A stretch of DNA of 64,000 nt from Alphaproteobacteria bacterium (GCA_018823835.1 JAHJHT010000002.1:310001-374000); one strand, 5' to 3'. Numbered from the stretch's first letter, positions 1 to 9,890 are shown. Notes: generated by a model from the letters alone, not told the origin. Made by a program: numbers and translations.

Positions 1-1
1 T

Positions 2-436
2 CCCCTCAAGGCCGAGCCTTCGCCCTTCAACGCGACGACCGAGCCAGAACGCGCCATGCTGCGTGCAATGATCCTCGACAGTTATGACTGGTTCAAGGGA
101 CTGGTGGCCGAACGCCGGCCCCTGTCGGCCGCTGAAGTGGCGCTTCTCGCCGACGGCTCGGTGTTCACCGGTCGTCAGGCGCTGAAGAACAAGCTGGTCG
201 ACGAACTCGGCGGCGAGAGCGCGGCGATCGGCTGGCTGGAAACCAAGGGGGTCGACGCCGAATTGAAGGTCATCGAGTGGAAGCAGAGGGACGACAGCTC
301 GCTGTTTCCCTTGCCGCAGGCAGTGGCGACCTTAGCACGGCTGCTCGGCCTTCCGGAGGACAGCGCTACCATTTTGCACGAACTTGGCGCCGAACGCTTG
401 TTCCTTGACGGTCTCGTATCCGTCTGGCACCCTTAG
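2..436 (+). CDS. sppA: Signal peptide peptidase SppA (S49), C-terminal part
   Basis: The reading frame is open from the first bases, so the gene begins outside the window and the ATG at 56 offered by the ORF track is internal. The visible part matches the C-terminal half of S49 peptidases: the stretch LLADGSVFTGRQALKNKLVDELGG is the family segment that follows the catalytic domain (visible here as GSVFTGRQA and LVDELGG). The S49 enzymes are membrane-bound and degrade cleaved signal peptides. The catalytic Ser/Lys lie upstream and cannot be checked. It sits directly before ihfB, the usual alphaproteobacterial order. Confidence 0.85.
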   Translation, partial: PLKAEPSPFNATTEPERAMLRAMILDSYDWFKGLVAERRPLSAAEVALLADGSVFTGRQALKNKLVDELGGESAAIGWLETKGVDAELKVIEWKQRDDSSLFPLPQAVATLARLLGLPEDSATILHELGAERLFLDGLVSVWHP

Positions 437-519
437 CCGGGGTCACCAGCAGCGATAAAAAAAGACAATAAAATCATTCGCATATTCTTCAGTCTGTGAT
501 TGTGGCGGGGATCGCTCCT

Positions 520-804
520 ATGATTAAATCTGAACTCGTGCAGCTCATTGCGTCACGAAATCCGCATCTGTTTCTGCGCGACGTCGAGAACATCGTCGGC
601 GCCATCTTCGAAGAGATCACCGATGCACTCGCCGATGGCAACCGTGTAGAGCTTCGCGGCTTCGGCGCCTTTTCGGTCAAGAACCGGCCGGCGCGCACGG
701 GCCGCAATCCCCGCACCGGGGAATCGGTCGAGGTCGAGGAGAAATGGGTGCCTTTCTTCAAGACGGGCAAGGAATTGCGCGAACGGCTGAACGGCAGCAA
801 GTGA
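520..804 (+). CDS. ihfB: Integration host factor subunit beta
   Basis: A 94-residue HU/IHF-family DNA-bending protein that pairs with IhfA and acts in nucleoid architecture, recombination and transcription. It starts MIKSELVQ and has the beta-arm signature [18 protein letters not shown] followed by [15 protein letters not shown], both diagnostic of IHF-beta. I chose the ATG at 520 over the track's GTG at 496 because it gives the canonical N-terminus and has a G-rich stretch (GGCGGGG) 9 nt upstream. The short gap to sppA is AT-rich and could hold its promoter. Confidence 0.96.
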   Translation: MIKSELVQLIASRNPHLFLRDVENIVGAIFEEITDALADGNRVELRGFGAFSVKNRPARTGRNPRTGESVEVEEKWVPFFKTGKELRERLNGSK

Positions 805-835
805 GACTGCCGCCCCGAAGCTACCGGAAGAAAAC

Positions 836-1168
836 ATGCTGAACCGATTTGTGCTGATTGCGATCGTCGTCCCCCTGGCCATCATCCTGGTGGCGTTGGC
901 CGTGGCCAACCGCAATCCCGTGGCCTTCACGCTCGATCCCTTCAATCCGGGCAATCCTGCGCTGACCATGCAACTGCCACTGTTCGTGCTGCTGTTCCTC
1001 GCGGTCGGCATCGGCATGATCGTCGGCAGCCTGGCGACCTGGTTCAAGCAGGGCCGCTACCGCAAGATGGCGCGCCACCGCAGCCAGGAGGCAGACATGC
1101 TGCGCCAGGCCGCGGCGCGGGCGCCCGGCGACAAGGCTCCTTCCCAGGTCGCGCTGCCGCATCCCTAG
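836..1168 (+). CDS. LapA-like (DUF1049) inner membrane protein
   Basis: A 110-residue protein with two transmembrane helices, roughly residues 5-24 and 47-70, separated by a short loop that starts with ANRNPV. This is the typical LipopolysaccharideAssembly protein A (LapA)/DUF1049 pattern, followed by a basic cytoplasmic tail. In enterobacteria LapA takes part in regulating LPS synthesis; the role in rhizobia is unproven. The start ATG has GGAAG 5 nt upstream. It follows ihfB by 31 bp and is probably cotranscribed with it. Confidence 0.8.
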   Translation: MLNRFVLIAIVVPLAIILVALAVANRNPVAFTLDPFNPGNPALTMQLPLFVLLFLAVGIGMIVGSLATWFKQGRYRKMARHRSQEADMLRQAAARAPGDKAPSQVALPHP

Positions 1169-1202
1169 CAACAGCCCGGCGGCGGCCGGCGGAGTTCCAC
1201 AG

Positions 1203-2177
1203 ATGCTGACCATTTCGGCGGACGATATCGACGGCGCCCTGACCTTTCCGGGATTGGTCGAGACGCTGCGCGAGGCCTTCTCGGCCGGCGCTGTGCAGCC
1301 GGTGCGCCATCATCACACGATCGAACGGCCCGACGGCGCGGCCTCGACACTGCTGATCATGCCGGCCTGGTCGGATTTCCAGGCCGCGGGCACCTCGAAG
1401 GACGGCTATATCGGCGTCAAGGTCGTCACCGTGTCGCCAGACAATAACAGCATCGGCAAGCCGGCCGTCATGGGCCTCTATCTCCTGCTCGACGGCCCAA
1501 CCGGCGAGCCGCGCGCGCTGATCGATGGACAGCGGCTGACGCAGTGGCGAACGGCCTGTGCATCGGCGCTCGCGGCAACCTACCTGGCGCGCGAAGATGC
1601 CTCGCGCCTGCTGATCGTCGGCGCCGGCGCGCTTGCGCCCTTTCTTGCGAATGCGCACGCCGCTGTGCGGCCGATCCGCGAGATACGGATATGGAACCGC
1701 ACACCAGCCAATGCCCAAAAGGTGGCGGCCGCACTCGAAATTCCGGGCGTCTCGGTCTCGGTAGCCACCGATCTCGATGAGGCGCAGGGCTGGACCGACA
1801 TCATCTCGTCGGCGACCATTTCGACCGAACCGCTCGTCAAGGGCGCGCTGCTGCGCCCCGGCGTGCATGTCGACCTTGTCGGCGCCTTCACGCCTGACAT
1901 GCGCGAGAGCGACGACGAGGCGGTGCGGCGCGCCCGCGTCTTCGTCGATACGCGCGCCGGCGCCAGCAAGGAAGCGGGTGATATCGTGCAGCCCCTAAGA
2001 GCCAAGGTCATCGACCCGGACCATATCGTTGCCGACCTGCACGAGCTTGCGCGCGGTCAGAAGACCGGCCGCGAAACGAGGGACGAGATCACGCTCTTCA
2101 AGTCGGTCGGCGCCGCACTCGAGGATCTCGCCGCCGGCATCGCGGTCTACAAGGCGTTGCGACCCACTGCCGCCTGA
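1203..2177 (+). CDS. Ornithine cyclodeaminase/mu-crystallin family protein
   Basis: A 324-residue NAD(P)-dependent family member. An N-terminal substrate-binding part (GYIGVKVVTVSPDN) is followed by RTACASALAATYL and a Rossmann fold with LLIVGAGALAP near residue 140, then the WNRTPANAQKVA segment. Relatives are ornithine cyclodeaminase, alanine dehydrogenase (archaeal type) and delta1-pyrroline or piperideine-2-carboxylate reductases, so the substrate cannot be read from sequence. GGAG lies about 9 nt before the ATG. It follows the LapA gene by 34 bp on the same strand. Confidence 0.85.
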   Translation: MLTISADDIDGALTFPGLVETLREAFSAGAVQPVRHHHTIERPDGAASTLLIMPAWSDFQAAGTSKDGYIGVKVVTVSPDNNSIGKPAVMGLYLLLDGPTGEPRALIDGQRLTQWRTACASALAATYLAREDASRLLIVGAGALAPFLANAHAAVRPIREIRIWNRTPANAQKVAAALEIPGVSVSVATDLDEAQGWTDIISSATISTEPLVKGALLRPGVHVDLVGAFTPDMRESDDEAVRRARVFVDTRAGASKEAGDIVQPLRAKVIDPDHIVADLHELARGQKTGRETRDEITLFKSVGAALEDLAAGIAVYKALRPTAA

Positions 2178-2269
2178 TCATCGATTGCCGTAGCAGGTTC
2201 GGCGCTTTGTTGCGCCGACTTCTGGCCTATGGCAGAAGCAGCCAGCACCCCCGCCGGAGAGCCGTCTCG

Positions 2270-3316
2270 TTGAGCCAGAAGCGCGCCAAACGCCCAGACC
2301 GTCGTCGCGAGCACGGCGCGCCCAAGTCGCAGGCAAGACCCGCGCAGGCGCGCCCTGACGCCGACGAACCGCGGCAGGCGCCGCGCCCGCCGGCCACGCT
2401 GAAGCGCCGCGACGCACCCTTGCCGGCCGAACGGCTGCCCCTCATCCTCGAGGTCAAGCCGAACGACGACTACGCGCTGCTCGATAGCGGCGACGGCCAG
2501 AAGCTCGAGCAGTACGGCGCCTACCGCATCATCCGCCCCGAGAACCAGGCGATCTGGTTGCGCGCCCTGCCCGAGCGCGACTGGCAGAATGCCGACGCGA
2601 TCTTCACCGGCGACACCGAAGAGGAAGGCCTTGGCCGCTGGCGGTTCCCCGGCACGCCGCTCGGCGAGACCTGGCCAATGCGCCACGACGGCATCCATTA
2701 CCTCGGCCGCTTCACCTCGTTCCGCCATGTCGGCGTGTTTCCGGAACAAGCCTCGCATTGGGATCACATGGCCGGGCTGATCGAAAAGGCCGGACGTCCG
2801 GTGAAAGTGCTGAACCTCTTCGGCTACACGGGCGTCGCCTCGCTGGTCGCCGCGCGTGCAGGCGCCGAAGTCACTCATGTCGACGCCTCGAAGAAGGCAA
2901 TTGGCTGGGCCCGCGAAAACCAGGCGATAGCCGGCCTGCAGGACAAGCCGATCCGCTGGATCTGCGAGGATGCTATGAAGTTCGCCGAGCGGGAAGAACG
3001 CCGCGGCAGCGCCTATGACATCATCCTGTTCGACCCGCCGGCCTATGGACGCGGCCCGAAGGGCGAAGTCTGGCAGCTCTTCGCCGACCTGCCGGCACTG
3101 GCCGATCTCTGCCGCCGAATCCTGACGCCGAAGCCGCTCGCTGTCGTGCTGACGGCCTATTCCATCCGCGCCTCCTTCTTCGCCATCCACGCACTGATGC
3201 GCGACAGTTTCGCTGGCATGGGTGGAACCGTCGAATCCGGGGAGTTGATCATCCGCGAGAAGTCGGCCGGCCGTGCCCTCTCGACATCGCTCTTCTCGCG
3301 CTGGGTGGCCTCATGA
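2270..3316 (+). CDS. Class I SAM-dependent RNA methyltransferase (PF10672/COG1092-like)
   Basis: A Rossmann methyltransferase. Motif I is VLNLFGYTGVASLVAARAGA, the acidic loop is THVDASKKAI, and the catalytic-type motif is LFDPPAYGRGP, as in the 23S rRNA m5C methyltransferase-like family (RlmI relatives). The first ~60 residues are very basic and Pro-rich, suiting RNA binding. The track begins at 2207, but I prefer TTG at 2270 because GGAGA sits 9 nt upstream and the upstream residues are low complexity; 348 residues result. It overlaps the next RNA methyltransferase gene by 4 bp (ATGA), so the two are translationally coupled. Confidence 0.82.
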   Translation: MSQKRAKRPDRRREHGAPKSQARPAQARPDADEPRQAPRPPATLKRRDAPLPAERLPLILEVKPNDDYALLDSGDGQKLEQYGAYRIIRPENQAIWLRALPERDWQNADAIFTGDTEEEGLGRWRFPGTPLGETWPMRHDGIHYLGRFTSFRHVGVFPEQASHWDHMAGLIEKAGRPVKVLNLFGYTGVASLVAARAGAEVTHVDASKKAIGWARENQAIAGLQDKPIRWICEDAMKFAEREERRGSAYDIILFDPPAYGRGPKGEVWQLFADLPALADLCRRILTPKPLAVVLTAYSIRASFFAIHALMRDSFAGMGGTVESGELIIREKSAGRALSTSLFSRWVAS

Positions 3317-4173
3317 GCGAGCATCGTGCCAGCGGCGCGCCGGGCCAGGTCAAGGAAATAACCAGCCTTGCCAATCCGCTGATCAAGGACATCAAGTCCC
3401 TGGCGCTGAAGAAGTACCGCGACCAGCAGCACGCTTTCATGGCCGAGGGACTGAAGCTGATCATCGACGCCTTCGAACTCGGCTGGTCGATCCGCACGCT
3501 GGTCTATGCCAAGGCGGCGCGCGGTAATGCCGCCATCGAAAAGATCGCCGCGCGCACCGTCGCCTCCGGCGGTACCGTGCTGGAGGTCAGCGAGAAGATC
3601 CTGACCGCGATCACCCGCCGCGACAACCCGCAGGCGGTCGTGGGCGTCTTCGCACAGCGCCTTACCGCACTCGGCGACGTCAGGCCCGGCAACGACGACG
3701 TCTGGGTCGCCCTCGACCGGGTCCGCGATCCCGGCAATCTAGGCACCGTCATCCGTACCGTCGACGCCGTTGGCGCAAAGGGCGTCATCCTCGTCGGCGA
3801 GACGACCGATCCGTTCTCGCTCGAAACGGTGCGCGCAACGATGGGATCGATCTTCGCCGTACCGGTCGCAAAGGCCTCGCCAGAGGCCTTCCTTGCATGG
3901 CGGAAGGGTTTTCCCGGCCTGGTGGCCGGAACGCATCTCAAGGGAGCGGTCGACTACCGCTCGGTCGACTATTCGGGCCGCCCGGTGCTTCTTCTGATGG
4001 GCAACGAGCAGCAAGGCCTGCCCGAAGACCTCGCTGCCTGTTGCGATCGGCTGCTCAAGATCCCGCAGGCGGGTCGGGCCGATTCGCTCAATCTCGCGGT
4101 TGCCACCGGGGTCATGCTCTACGAGGTCCGGCGCGGTGCGCTTGCCATCGGCGATGGGGAGGCCGACGCTTGA
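3313..4173 (+). CDS. TrmH/SpoU family RNA 2'-O-methyltransferase
   Basis: A 286-residue SPOUT-class methyltransferase. All three knot motifs are visible: [17 protein letters not shown] (motif 1, RNA/catalytic Arg-Asn region), [15 protein letters not shown] (motif 2) and [16 protein letters not shown] (motif 3). The first ~100 residues form the usual substrate-binding domain. It transfers a methyl group to a ribose 2'-OH of rRNA or tRNA; the target nucleotide cannot be assigned. It is coupled to its neighbours at both ends by ATGA and TTGA overlaps. Confidence 0.9.
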   Translation: MSEHRASGAPGQVKEITSLANPLIKDIKSLALKKYRDQQHAFMAEGLKLIIDAFELGWSIRTLVYAKAARGNAAIEKIAARTVASGGTVLEVSEKILTAITRRDNPQAVVGVFAQRLTALGDVRPGNDDVWVALDRVRDPGNLGTVIRTVDAVGAKGVILVGETTDPFSLETVRATMGSIFAVPVAKASPEAFLAWRKGFPGLVAGTHLKGAVDYRSVDYSGRPVLLLMGNEQQGLPEDLAACCDRLLKIPQAGRADSLNLAVATGVMLYEVRRGALAIGDGEADA

Positions 4174-4661
4174 AGCCGCTCATGTCCTATGCGCTGGTCG
4201 TCGCCGTCGCCGTGGCGCTCGACCAGTGGATCAAGCATCTTGTCGAGACCGGGCTCGTCATGCACGAGCAGGTAGACATCCTGCCCTTCCTCGCGCTGTT
4301 TCGCACCTATAACACCGGCGTCGCCTTCTCGATGTTCTCCTCCTTCGGTGACACGGGCCTGATCGTCCTTTCTCTCGCCGTCATTACCTTCGTGCTCTAT
4401 CTGGCGAGCCGCACGGAGCCCGGGCAGGTCCTTGCGCGGCTGGGCTTTGCGTTGATCGTGGGCGGGGCCATCGGCAACATCATCGACCGCACCCTGCATG
4501 GTCACGTCATCGACTACATCCTCTTCCACACGCCCGTCTGGTCGTTTGCCGTGTTCAACTTGGCCGACGCCTTCATCACCATCGGCGCCCTGATCGTGCT
4601 CGCCGACGAGTTCCTCGGCTGGTCACGGCAGGACGACAAGGATCGACCTTCGGCCGATTGA
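4170..4661 (+). CDS. lspA: Lipoprotein signal peptidase (signal peptidase II)
   Basis: A 164-residue A8 aspartyl peptidase that removes signal peptides from prolipoproteins in the inner membrane. Four hydrophobic spans are visible, and both catalytic Asp motifs are present: [10 protein letters not shown] and FNLADAFI. The YNTGVAFSM segment is also conserved. The ORF track extends to 3897, but that part is a shadow of the methyltransferase gene. I use TTG at 4170, which overlaps the previous stop (TTGA) and has GGGGAG about 8 nt upstream; the ATG at 4182 is the alternative. Confidence 0.95.
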   Translation: MKPLMSYALVVAVAVALDQWIKHLVETGLVMHEQVDILPFLALFRTYNTGVAFSMFSSFGDTGLIVLSLAVITFVLYLASRTEPGQVLARLGFALIVGGAIGNIIDRTLHGHVIDYILFHTPVWSFAVFNLADAFITIGALIVLADEFLGWSRQDDKDRPSAD

Positions 4662-4711
4662 CCGCGTTCGGCCGGCACTCCAATCTGCAGCCCTAAACAG
4701 GAAAAAAGAAG

Positions 4712-5701
4712 ATGAGCGACAGATTCAAGGCGATCCTGATTTCGCGCGATGCGGAAAAAAAGCAATCCGTCGAGGTCACCGAACTCGGTGAAGCCGACTT
4801 CATGGAGGGCGACGTCACCGTTGCCATCGAAGCGACGACGATCAACTACAAGGATGGCCTCGCGATCACCGGCAAGGCGCCGGTCGTACGGCGCTTCCCG
4901 CTGGTTCCCGGTATCGACTTCGCGGGCACGGTAGTCGCATCCGACACCGCCGACTGGAAGCCGGGCGACAAGGTGATCCTCAACGGCTGGGGCACCGGCG
5001 AGACGCACCACGGCGCGTTTGCCGGTAAGTCCCGGGTCAAGGGCGAATGGCTGGTACCGCTTCCGGCCGGCATGAGCGCGCGCGATGCCATGGCCGTCGG
5101 GACGGCGGGCTACACGGCCATGCTGTCCGTCATGGCGCTGGAGAAGCACGGCATCACGCCAGACATGGGGCCCGCGATCGTCACGGGTGCCGCCGGCGGC
5201 GTCGGCTCCGTGGCCATCTCGCTTCTTTCCGGCCTCGGCTACCACGTCGTCGCCTCGACCGGACGGCCCGAGGAGAGCGACTTCCTGAAGCAACTCGGGG
5301 CCTCCGAGATCATCAAGCGCGACGAACTGTCGGGCCCGGCCAAGCCGCTCAACAGGGAGCGCTGGGCAGCGGGCGTCGACGCGGTCGGCAGCCACACGCT
5401 CGCCAACGTGCTGTCGATGACCTCCTACGGTGGCGCAATCGCCGCCTGCGGCCTGGCCGGCGGCATGGACCTGCCGTCCAGCGTCGCGCCCTTCATCCTG
5501 CGCGGCGTCTCGCTGCTCGGCATCGATTCCGTCATGGCACCGCGCGCGATGAGGCTCGAGGCCTGGCGGCGCATCGCCACCGAGCTCGATCACGCCAAGC
5601 TGTCCGCACTGTCCCGAACGATCGGATTCGACGATATTATCGCCTCGGCGCGCGATATCGTCGACGGCAAGATCCGCGGCCGCGTCGTCGTCGAAATGTG
5701 A
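4712..5701 (+). CDS. acuI: Acrylyl-CoA reductase (AcuI/YhdH family)
   Basis: A 329-residue medium-chain dehydrogenase/reductase without the structural zinc motif. It has NYKDGLAITGKAPVVRRFPLVPGIDFAGTV at the N-terminus (seen here as NYKDGLAITG and PLVPGIDFAG), the NADPH-binding VTGAAGGVGSVAISLLS, and a C-terminal LLGIDSVM motif, all characteristic of AcuI/YhdH. These enzymes reduce acryloyl-CoA to propionyl-CoA and detoxify acrylate-type electrophiles. The start is preceded by AGGAAAAAAGAAG. It is followed by a strong hairpin, so it probably ends its transcription unit. Confidence 0.88.
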   Translation: MSDRFKAILISRDAEKKQSVEVTELGEADFMEGDVTVAIEATTINYKDGLAITGKAPVVRRFPLVPGIDFAGTVVASDTADWKPGDKVILNGWGTGETHHGAFAGKSRVKGEWLVPLPAGMSARDAMAVGTAGYTAMLSVMALEKHGITPDMGPAIVTGAAGGVGSVAISLLSGLGYHVVASTGRPEESDFLKQLGASEIIKRDELSGPAKPLNRERWAAGVDAVGSHTLANVLSMTSYGGAIAACGLAGGMDLPSSVAPFILRGVSLLGIDSVMAPRAMRLEAWRRIATELDHAKLSALSRTIGFDDIIASARDIVDGKIRGRVVVEM

Positions 5702-5712
5702 TTTGCCAAATG

Positions 5713-5741
5713 GCGGATCGGCTGGCTCCCAGCCGATCCGC
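5713..5741 (+). terminator. Perfect 13-bp hairpin after acuI
   Basis: GCGGATCGGCTGG and its exact reverse complement are separated by only CTC. It starts 12 bp after the acuI stop codon. The stem is strong, but the following sequence (TAAAATGCGATCTTTCC) has only a weak T run, so this may be a terminator or an mRNA 3'-end stabiliser separating acuI from the kinase gene. Confidence 0.55.
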
Positions 5742-5799
5742 TAAAATGCGATCTTTCCTCCAAAAGCTTCCCTAATCTCTCTCTGCCAAGTGTTTGCGC

Positions 5800-8088
5800 A
5801 TGATCGTGGACTCTGACAGCAGGGCGAAACCGCAGGCGCATTCTGGCACCGCAGGGCCGGATGGCGGAGCGGTGAACCGGCGCATCATGGCACCGCCTCC
5901 GCTTGCTCCGGTATTGCCCAAACGCGTGCCTCGCCTCCTGTCCTTCGCCACCATAGTTGCTGTTCTGATGTTGGCCGGCGTCGCCCGGTTGACGGGCGCT
6001 CCCGGTTTCTTGGTCGTCAGCCTGCTGGTTACCGGCATTGCCGGCATCGTCCTGTTCGCCAGGGCCCTGAAGGCCGAAGGTCGCGCCGCCCTCATCCTCT
6101 CCGAAAACGTCGCCCACAGCCGCGCCGAGATCGAGAACATTGCCGACCGGATGTGGGAGCTGCAGGAGAGCGAGGAGCGGTTCCGCGGCCTCATCGACGC
6201 GCTCGGCGATCTCGTCGTCCACCGCGACCGGGACGGCTGCATTGTCTACGCCAACCGGGTGTTTGCAGAGCTTGTCGGCATGGATCAGCGCGAGCTGGTC
6301 GGCCTGACGCTGGCCGAGATCGGCATCGACGTCGGCGTGGTGCCGGACGCCGCCTTCTCGGAAGGCGAGTGCCTGAGTTCCACCGACGTCGAGATCCGCA
6401 GCGCCAGCGGGCCACGCTGGTTCTCCTGGATCGAGCTTTCGGTGCGCGACAAGGCAAGCGACGACGTCTCGCACCGCGCGATCGCGCGTGACATCACACC
6501 GCGCAAGCGCGCCGAAACGGCGTTGATAAACGCGCGCGAGCGCGCTGAATTCGCCAGCCAGGCGAAGTCGCGCTTCCTGGCCACTGTAAGCCACGAGATC
6601 CGCACGCCGATGAACGGCATCATGGGGATGGCCAAGCTGCTCGCCGACACCGAGCTGTCGCCGGAGCAGCGCACCTATGTCGGTGCCGTATCAACCTCTG
6701 CAAGCGCTCTGCTGGCGCTGATCGAGGACCTGCTCGACTATTCCAAGATCGAGGCTGGCCGCTTCGACGCCGAACCGCAGCCCATGTCACCCCGAGAGAT
6801 CGCCGACAATGTTGTCGAACTCCTCGCCGCCAAGGCCTTCGCCAAGGGCATCGGCCTTGGCTGCCACGTGGCGCCAGAGGTGCCGCAGCTGATCACTGCC
6901 GACCCCGGGCGCGTCCGGCAGGTGCTGCTCAACCTGCTCGGCAATGCGGTCAAGTTCACCGATACCGGCGGCATCCTGCTGACAATCACCCGGGTCGGCT
7001 CCAACCCCGGCGCGATACGCTTCTCTGTCGCCGACACCGGCCCCGGTCTGCTGCCGCAGGAGATGGACCGCATCTTCCAGGAATTCGAGCAGGCCGACGG
7101 TACGTCCACCCGCGTCCATGGCGGCGCCGGCCTCGGCCTCGCCATTTCCAAGCGGCTGATCGAATCGATGAACGGCGCGCTGTCGGTCACCAGCGAGCAC
7201 GGCGAAGGCTCTGACTTCGTCTTCGAGATTCCGGCGGTCAGCGCTACGGAAGCGCCGCAGGAGCGCGGCAAGATTCTGGCCGGGCAGAAGCTGGTGGTAC
7301 TGTCGAAGAACCTCGTCGAGGCCCGCGCCATCGCCATGACGATCCATGCCTATGGTGGCAGCGTGGCGATTGCCAGTTCCGTCTCGCAGGCCTCCACGAT
7401 GGCGCAGGGCTGCAAGACGCTGCTGGTCGACGCGGCGATCGAGAAGGCTGACGGTCGCGTGCTCAAGCGGCTTCGCCAAGCCGGTTTCAACGCCGCCAAC
7501 GCCATCACCATGATAGCGCCGACCGATCGCGGCATGCTTGGTGAGTTCCGCGCCAGCGGCTATTCGACGTTCCTCGCGCGCCCGGTGCGCGGCGAGACGC
7601 TGCTTCGCGTGCTGCTGTCTGCTTTGGCCACGAAAGAGGCGTCGGTCGAGCCCGCAAGAGAGCCCGGCGTCAAGCCGGCGCGCAGGCGCGGACAGTTGCC
7701 AGGTCTTTCGGTGCTGGTGGCAGAGGACAATGAGATCAACGCCATGCTGGCGCGTTCGACATTGCTCAAGGCCGGTCATCGAGTCGACGTCGTGGGCAAC
7801 GGCAAGGCAGCGGTGGAGGCGGTCACCGGTGCCGGGGGCAAGCGCCCCTACGACGTCGTTCTGATGGACCTGCACATGCCGGTCATGGACGGTCTCGACG
7901 CGATCGCCGCCATTCGTCGCTACGAGGAGGAGGTCGGCTCCCCGCCGATTCCGATCATGGTGCTTTCGGCCGACAGCCAGGAAAAGACCCGTCATGCCAT
8001 CCTCGCTCATGGCGCGAGCGGCTTCGTGACCAAGCCGCTCGATCCCGATGCGCTGGTTCGCCTGGTGGAAGAACGCGCCGCGGCCTGA
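5800..8088 (+). CDS. Membrane-bound hybrid sensor histidine kinase (PAS-HisKA-HATPase-REC)
   Basis: About 762 residues. Order: two transmembrane helices near residues 43-85, a short coiled linker, a PAS domain around 125-240, HisKA with the phospho-acceptor His in [17 protein letters not shown], HATPase_c ([30 protein letters not shown]), a degenerate receiver-like segment, and a C-terminal receiver with [16 protein letters not shown] and the phospho-acceptor Asp in [16 protein letters not shown]. It probably relays phosphate to a separate HPt or response regulator; none is adjacent. I use ATG 5800, although TTG 5794 is in frame and neither has a clear ribosome binding site. Confidence 0.88.
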   Translation: MIVDSDSRAKPQAHSGTAGPDGGAVNRRIMAPPPLAPVLPKRVPRLLSFATIVAVLMLAGVARLTGAPGFLVVSLLVTGIAGIVLFARALKAEGRAALILSENVAHSRAEIENIADRMWELQESEERFRGLIDALGDLVVHRDRDGCIVYANRVFAELVGMDQRELVGLTLAEIGIDVGVVPDAAFSEGECLSSTDVEIRSASGPRWFSWIELSVRDKASDDVSHRAIARDITPRKRAETALINARERAEFASQAKSRFLATVSHEIRTPMNGIMGMAKLLADTELSPEQRTYVGAVSTSASALLALIEDLLDYSKIEAGRFDAEPQPMSPREIADNVVELLAAKAFAKGIGLGCHVAPEVPQLITADPGRVRQVLLNLLGNAVKFTDTGGILLTITRVGSNPGAIRFSVADTGPGLLPQEMDRIFQEFEQADGTSTRVHGGAGLGLAISKRLIESMNGALSVTSEHGEGSDFVFEIPAVSATEAPQERGKILAGQKLVVLSKNLVEARAIAMTIHAYGGSVAIASSVSQASTMAQGCKTLLVDAAIEKADGRVLKRLRQAGFNAANAITMIAPTDRGMLGEFRASGYSTFLARPVRGETLLRVLLSALATKEASVEPAREPGVKPARRRGQLPGLSVLVAEDNEINAMLARSTLLKAGHRVDVVGNGKAAVEAVTGAGGKRPYDVVLMDLHMPVMDGLDAIAAIRRYEEEVGSPPIPIMVLSADSQEKTRHAILAHGASGFVTKPLDPDALVRLVEERAAA

Positions 8089-8201
8089 GGCCGTGTCCAC
8101 ACCGTCACGACTGCGGGCACATACGCCCCGAACCGATGTCGTTGCCATCCTGCTGAGCCGGCTACAGTCCGCTGTCTTGCCCGGCCCCGGCGAGCAAGCT
8201 A

Positions 8202-8219
8202 GTGTCACAATCCTGTTGC
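8202..8219 (+). promoter_or_regulatory. Candidate PHO box upstream of olsB
   Basis: Two direct half-sites, GTGTCAC and CTGTTGC, are separated by 4 nt. This is the 11-bp periodicity of PhoB boxes (consensus CTGTCAT-N4-CTGTCAT), with 9 of 14 half-site bases matching. It lies 51 bp before the olsB GTG. Ornithine lipids replace phospholipids under phosphate starvation and olsB is PhoB-controlled in Sinorhizobium, which makes the match meaningful but unproven. Confidence 0.42.
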
Positions 8220-8270
8220 ACTCCGTCCGTATCCCGGCGCCATGAGGGATGGCTCGAAGGAGAATCACCT

Positions 8271-9158
8271 GTGCGTGCAGCCTTGCCGGAGCGTGAAATC
8301 CATCAGGCCCTATCGCCGGCCGCGGTCGATAGAAATGCCGTGAGCCGCTTCGATGCCGGCGCTCCGCTTGGCCGGATCGGCAGCCTGGAGGTCCGGCTGG
8401 CGCGCAGTCTCGACGAAATCTCGGCCGCCCAGGAAGTCCGCTACCGCGTTTTCTACGAGGAACTCGGCGCCAACAGCGCAGAACTCGATACTACCGAGCG
8501 GCGCGACGCCGACCGCTTCGACCTCATTTGCGACCATCTGCTGGTTTTCGACACCGCCCTCCCCGGCCCCTGTCACAGGCAGATCGTCGGCACCTACCGG
8601 CTGCTGAGTCAGGAGGCGGCCAACCAGGCCGGCGGTTTCTACTCCGATGACGAATTCGAGCTGAAGAAGCTGATCGCCCGGCATCCGGGCCAGCGGTTCC
8701 TTGAACTTGGCCGCTCCTGCGTGCTGCCCCAATACCGCTCCAAGCGTACGATCGAAGTTCTCTGGCAGGGCATCTGGGCCTATATCAACCAACACAACGT
8801 CGGCGTCATGACCGGCTGCGCCTCGTTCCAAGGCGTCGTGCCGGCGGCACATGCCGAGGCCCTGTCTTTCCTGGCGCAGAACTGCCGGACCACGTCAGAC
8901 TGGGACATCCGCGCCGTGGCGAGGCGCTACTGCTCGATGGATCTCATGCCGCCCGAGGCTGTCAGCATGAAGTCGGCACTCGCCGCCATGCCGCCGTTGA
9001 TCAAGGGGTATCTCAGGGTTGGCGCGCGGATCGGCGACGGCTGCGTCATCGACCACCAGTTCGGCACCGTCGACGTCTTCATCGTGATGCCGGTGAAGGA
9101 GATCGCGGCCCGCTACGTCACCTACTATGGCGGCGAGGGGCAGCGCTACGCGGCCTGA
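8271..9158 (+). CDS. olsB: L-ornithine N(alpha)-acyltransferase (ornithine lipid synthesis)
   Basis: A 295-residue GNAT-superfamily acyltransferase. OlsB transfers a 3-hydroxyacyl group from ACP to ornithine, giving lyso-ornithine lipid. Family landmarks are QEVRYRVFYEELGA, DRFDLICDHLLVFD, VGTYRLLSQEAA, FLELGRSCVLPQYRSKRTI, LWQGIWAYI and GVMTGCASFQG. The track starts at 8202, but GTG 8271 has AAGGAG at an ideal 8-nt spacing and leaves the candidate PHO box upstream rather than inside the gene. OlsA, which adds the second acyl chain, is not in the window. Confidence 0.92.
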   Translation: MRAALPEREIHQALSPAAVDRNAVSRFDAGAPLGRIGSLEVRLARSLDEISAAQEVRYRVFYEELGANSAELDTTERRDADRFDLICDHLLVFDTALPGPCHRQIVGTYRLLSQEAANQAGGFYSDDEFELKKLIARHPGQRFLELGRSCVLPQYRSKRTIEVLWQGIWAYINQHNVGVMTGCASFQGVVPAAHAEALSFLAQNCRTTSDWDIRAVARRYCSMDLMPPEAVSMKSALAAMPPLIKGYLRVGARIGDGCVIDHQFGTVDVFIVMPVKEIAARYVTYYGGEGQRYAA

Positions 9159-9220
9159 GGCCGACAGCGCGCGTGACTAGCCCTGGCTGAACCCCGGGGC
9201 GCGCAGGGCCATTCGAGACA

Positions 9221-9853
9221 TCATGGAATGTCTTCCGGCCTTCGGCCTGGCCGAGCCCGGTAGGGTGGAAAGCTCCATCCAAACCTGATCGCGCCGCCGC
9301 GCACGGCAAAGGCACAACCAAAAGCAACCAGCGCTGCCGCGAAGCCCGGCAGGTAAGCAATATCGGCCAGCGTGTAGACGGCGGCTCCGGCCATTGCGGC
9401 CGAAACGTAGATTTCAGGCTTGATCAGCACCGAGGGTTCGCCGACCAGCAGGTCGCGCAGGATGCCGCCGAATGTCGCGGTCAGCATGCCCATGACGATG
9501 GCGACGACAGGCGAGCCGGTGATCGCCATGGCCTTGGCCGCACCCATCACCGAAAAGGCGGCGAGCCCGACGGCATCAAGCCAGATCAACAGCCTGTAGC
9601 GAGATTCCACAAGGTGCGCGGTGAAGTAAACGATTACCGCCACCGCGGCGCTGATGAGCACGTAGTGGTGATTGCCGACCCAGAAGACTGGGATGTTGAG
9701 GATGACGTCGCGCAAGGTTCCGCCGCCAATGGCGGTAACGTTCGCCAGGAACAGGAAGCCGATGATATCGAGCTGCCGGCGCGAGGCAGCCAACGCGCCG
9801 GTCGCGGCAAAAACCGCGACACCGGCATAGTCGAGAAGCTGGATTGCGTTCAT
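9221..9853 (-). CDS. TRIC-family (UPF0126/YicG) trimeric cation channel protein
   Basis: A 210-residue integral membrane protein with about seven hydrophobic spans and an internal repeat. Each half carries a Gly-rich motif followed by LRD: AIGGGTLRDVILN near residue 40 and TATFGGILRDLLVGEP near 130. This doubled GGG-x-LRD pattern defines the prokaryotic TRIC/UPF0126 family, homologues of animal trimeric intracellular cation channels that conduct K+ or other monovalent cations. It is convergent with olsB and 37 bp downstream of grpE on the same strand. Confidence 0.9.
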   Translation of the reverse strand: MNAIQLLDYAGVAVFAATGALAASRRQLDIIGFLFLANVTAIGGGTLRDVILNIPVFWVGNHHYVLISAAVAVIVYFTAHLVESRYRLLIWLDAVGLAAFSVMGAAKAMAITGSPVVAIVMGMLTATFGGILRDLLVGEPSVLIKPEIYVSAAMAGAAVYTLADIAYLPGFAAALVAFGCAFAVRGGAIRFGWSFPPYRARPGRRPEDIP

Positions 9854-9890
9854 CGCTCCCGCTTACCGGAATGCGATGGCGCCGGATAGA

